A stretch of DNA of 64,000 nucleotides, taken from NCBI RefSeq assembly GCF_004137345.1, contig NZ_SDWV01000001.1:124001-188000 (forward strand). Reading direction: 5' to 3'. This document shows, one piece after another, positions 63,508 through 64,000 of the stretch. Under the pieces are notes generated by a model. It saw nothing but the letters and a program-made list of their open reading frames with translations, was not told where the DNA came from and did no database searches. The DNA is from Nocardioides zhouii (lineage in GTDB: Bacteria; Actinomycetota; Actinomycetes; Propionibacteriales; Nocardioidaceae). Within the stretch, counting starts at the first letter, position 1; the number at the start of each line of letters is the position of its first letter. A program made the position numbers and the translations under genes.

Positions 63508-64000
63508 TCATTCACTCCCGGCTTGTGCGTCGGCCAGCGCGTTGACGCCACCGACGATCTCGCTGATTTCCTGTGTGATGCCAGCCTGGCGAGCCTGGTT
63601 GGCGATGCGCTTGTACTTCTTGATGAGCTCGTCGGCGTTGTCCGTCGCGGCCTTCATCGCCTTCTGGCGCGCAGCCAGCTCCGAGGCGGCAGCCTGGAGG
63701 AGGGCGAAGAAGATCCGGCTCTGGACGTAGCGCGGCAGCAACGAGTCGAGCACGTCGCTGGGCGAGGGCTCGAACTCGTAGAGCGGCAGCAGGTCGCCCT
63801 CCTCGGGCGGCTCGGTGCCCTCGACGACCTCCAGCGGAAGGAGGCGTACGGCGGTGGGCTCCTGGAGGAGCATCGACCGGAAGCGCGTGTAGACCACGTG
63901 CACCTCGTCGACCGCTGCCACCTCGTCGTCACCCTCCTCGGCGAGGAAGGTCGCGATGAGCGTGGCGCCGATCTCCGCCGCGACGTCGTAGGTCGGCTGG
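63508..64000 (-). CDS. atpG: ATP synthase gamma subunit, 5' end outside window
   Basis: C-terminal part of the F1 rotor subunit gamma (about 163 codons visible). The visible frame reads [20 protein letters not shown] at the window edge, then [40 protein letters not shown] and the C-terminal helix [39 protein letters not shown], which inserts into the alpha3beta3 ring. The start lies beyond 64000. Gene order atpG-atpD-atpC is standard. Confidence 0.96.
   Translation of the reverse strand, partial: QPTYDVAAEIGATLIATFLAEEGDDEVAAVDEVHVVYTRFRSMLLQEPTAVRLLPLEVVEGTEPPEEGDLLPLYEFEPSPSDVLDSLLPRYVQSRIFFALLQAAASELAARQKAMKAATDNADELIKKYKRIANQARQAGITQEISEIVGGVNALADAQAGSE

Overview
The window is a very GC-rich chromosomal segment from a high-GC actinobacterium. 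Gene content and style (GlgE maltose-1-phosphate pathway, NucS, RsfS-NadD-ProA order, Ccr/ethylmalonyl-CoA mutase, DUF2550 beside atpC, leaderless starts) point to the Nocardioidaceae, most likely Nocardioides or a close relative. This placement is inferred from protein similarity by eye. I see no tRNA, rRNA, CRISPR array, insertion sequence or prophage. Coding density is very high, and the longest gene-free stretch is about 270 bases (45699-45969).

Layout. 1-2939 (minus): partial histidine phosphatase, rsfS, nadD, a 49-residue membrane protein and proA, tightly packed. 3015-9527: a secreted protein of unknown function, etfBA, two tandem secreted Ig-like proteins that are duplicates of each other, a small membrane protein and an enoyl-CoA hydratase. 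9625-26834: alpha-glucan/trehalose metabolism, with glgX, glgP and the translationally coupled run glgE-treS-mak-glgB. It is interrupted by a DinB-like gene, two small unknowns and a large secreted M36 (fungalysin) protease. 26847-29707: a divergent pair of secreted copper-type proteins, a cupredoxin-like protein and a cupredoxin-multicopper oxidase fusion. 29840-35645: Nudix hydrolase, pyruvate phosphate dikinase, YbbN-type thioredoxin/TPR protein, GtrA protein and a degenerate short-chain dehydrogenase. 35651-39828: acyl-CoA metabolism (meaB, thiolase, mce, ccr). 39959-45698: a FilP/Scy-like coiled-coil protein, AI-2E family and EamA transporters, a CGNR regulator, an alpha/beta hydrolase and an unknown membrane protein. 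45970-53600: a large LuxR-type ATPase regulator, a VOC protein, a tandem 3-hydroxyacyl-CoA dehydrogenase, a GNAT-MOSC fusion, nucS, a DnaQ-like exonuclease and a DUF952 protein. 53607-61556: an iron-box-controlled Cys/Lys-rich small protein, histidine phosphatase, D-amino-acid-oxidase-like flavoprotein, B12-dependent ethylmalonyl-CoA mutase, STAS protein, PduO-type cobalamin adenosyltransferase, membrane protein, ArsR-SRPBCC regulator, MFS transporter and DUF2550 protein. 61643-64000 (minus): atpC, atpD and the 3' part of atpG, with a strong terminator after atpC.

How the genes work together. The glg/tre genes make and remodel alpha-glucan: TreS makes maltose from trehalose, Mak phosphorylates it, GlgE extends glucan from maltose-1-phosphate, GlgB branches it, and GlgX/GlgP degrade it. 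Thiolase, the tandem hydroxyacyl-CoA dehydrogenase, enoyl-CoA hydratase, Ccr, Mce, Ecm, MeaB and PduO together cover most of an ethylmalonyl-CoA route from acetyl-CoA, including supply and protection of its B12 cofactor. EtfAB serves acyl-CoA oxidation.

Regulation. About twenty genes have a -10-like hexamer (A at position 2, T at position 6) ending 6-8 bases before the start codon, the mark of leaderless mRNAs. In two places the -10 boxes of divergent genes overlap. Other signals are an IdeR/DtxR-type iron box, a pair of 12-bp palindromes spaced 23 bp, and an ArsR-type operator between the -35 and -10.
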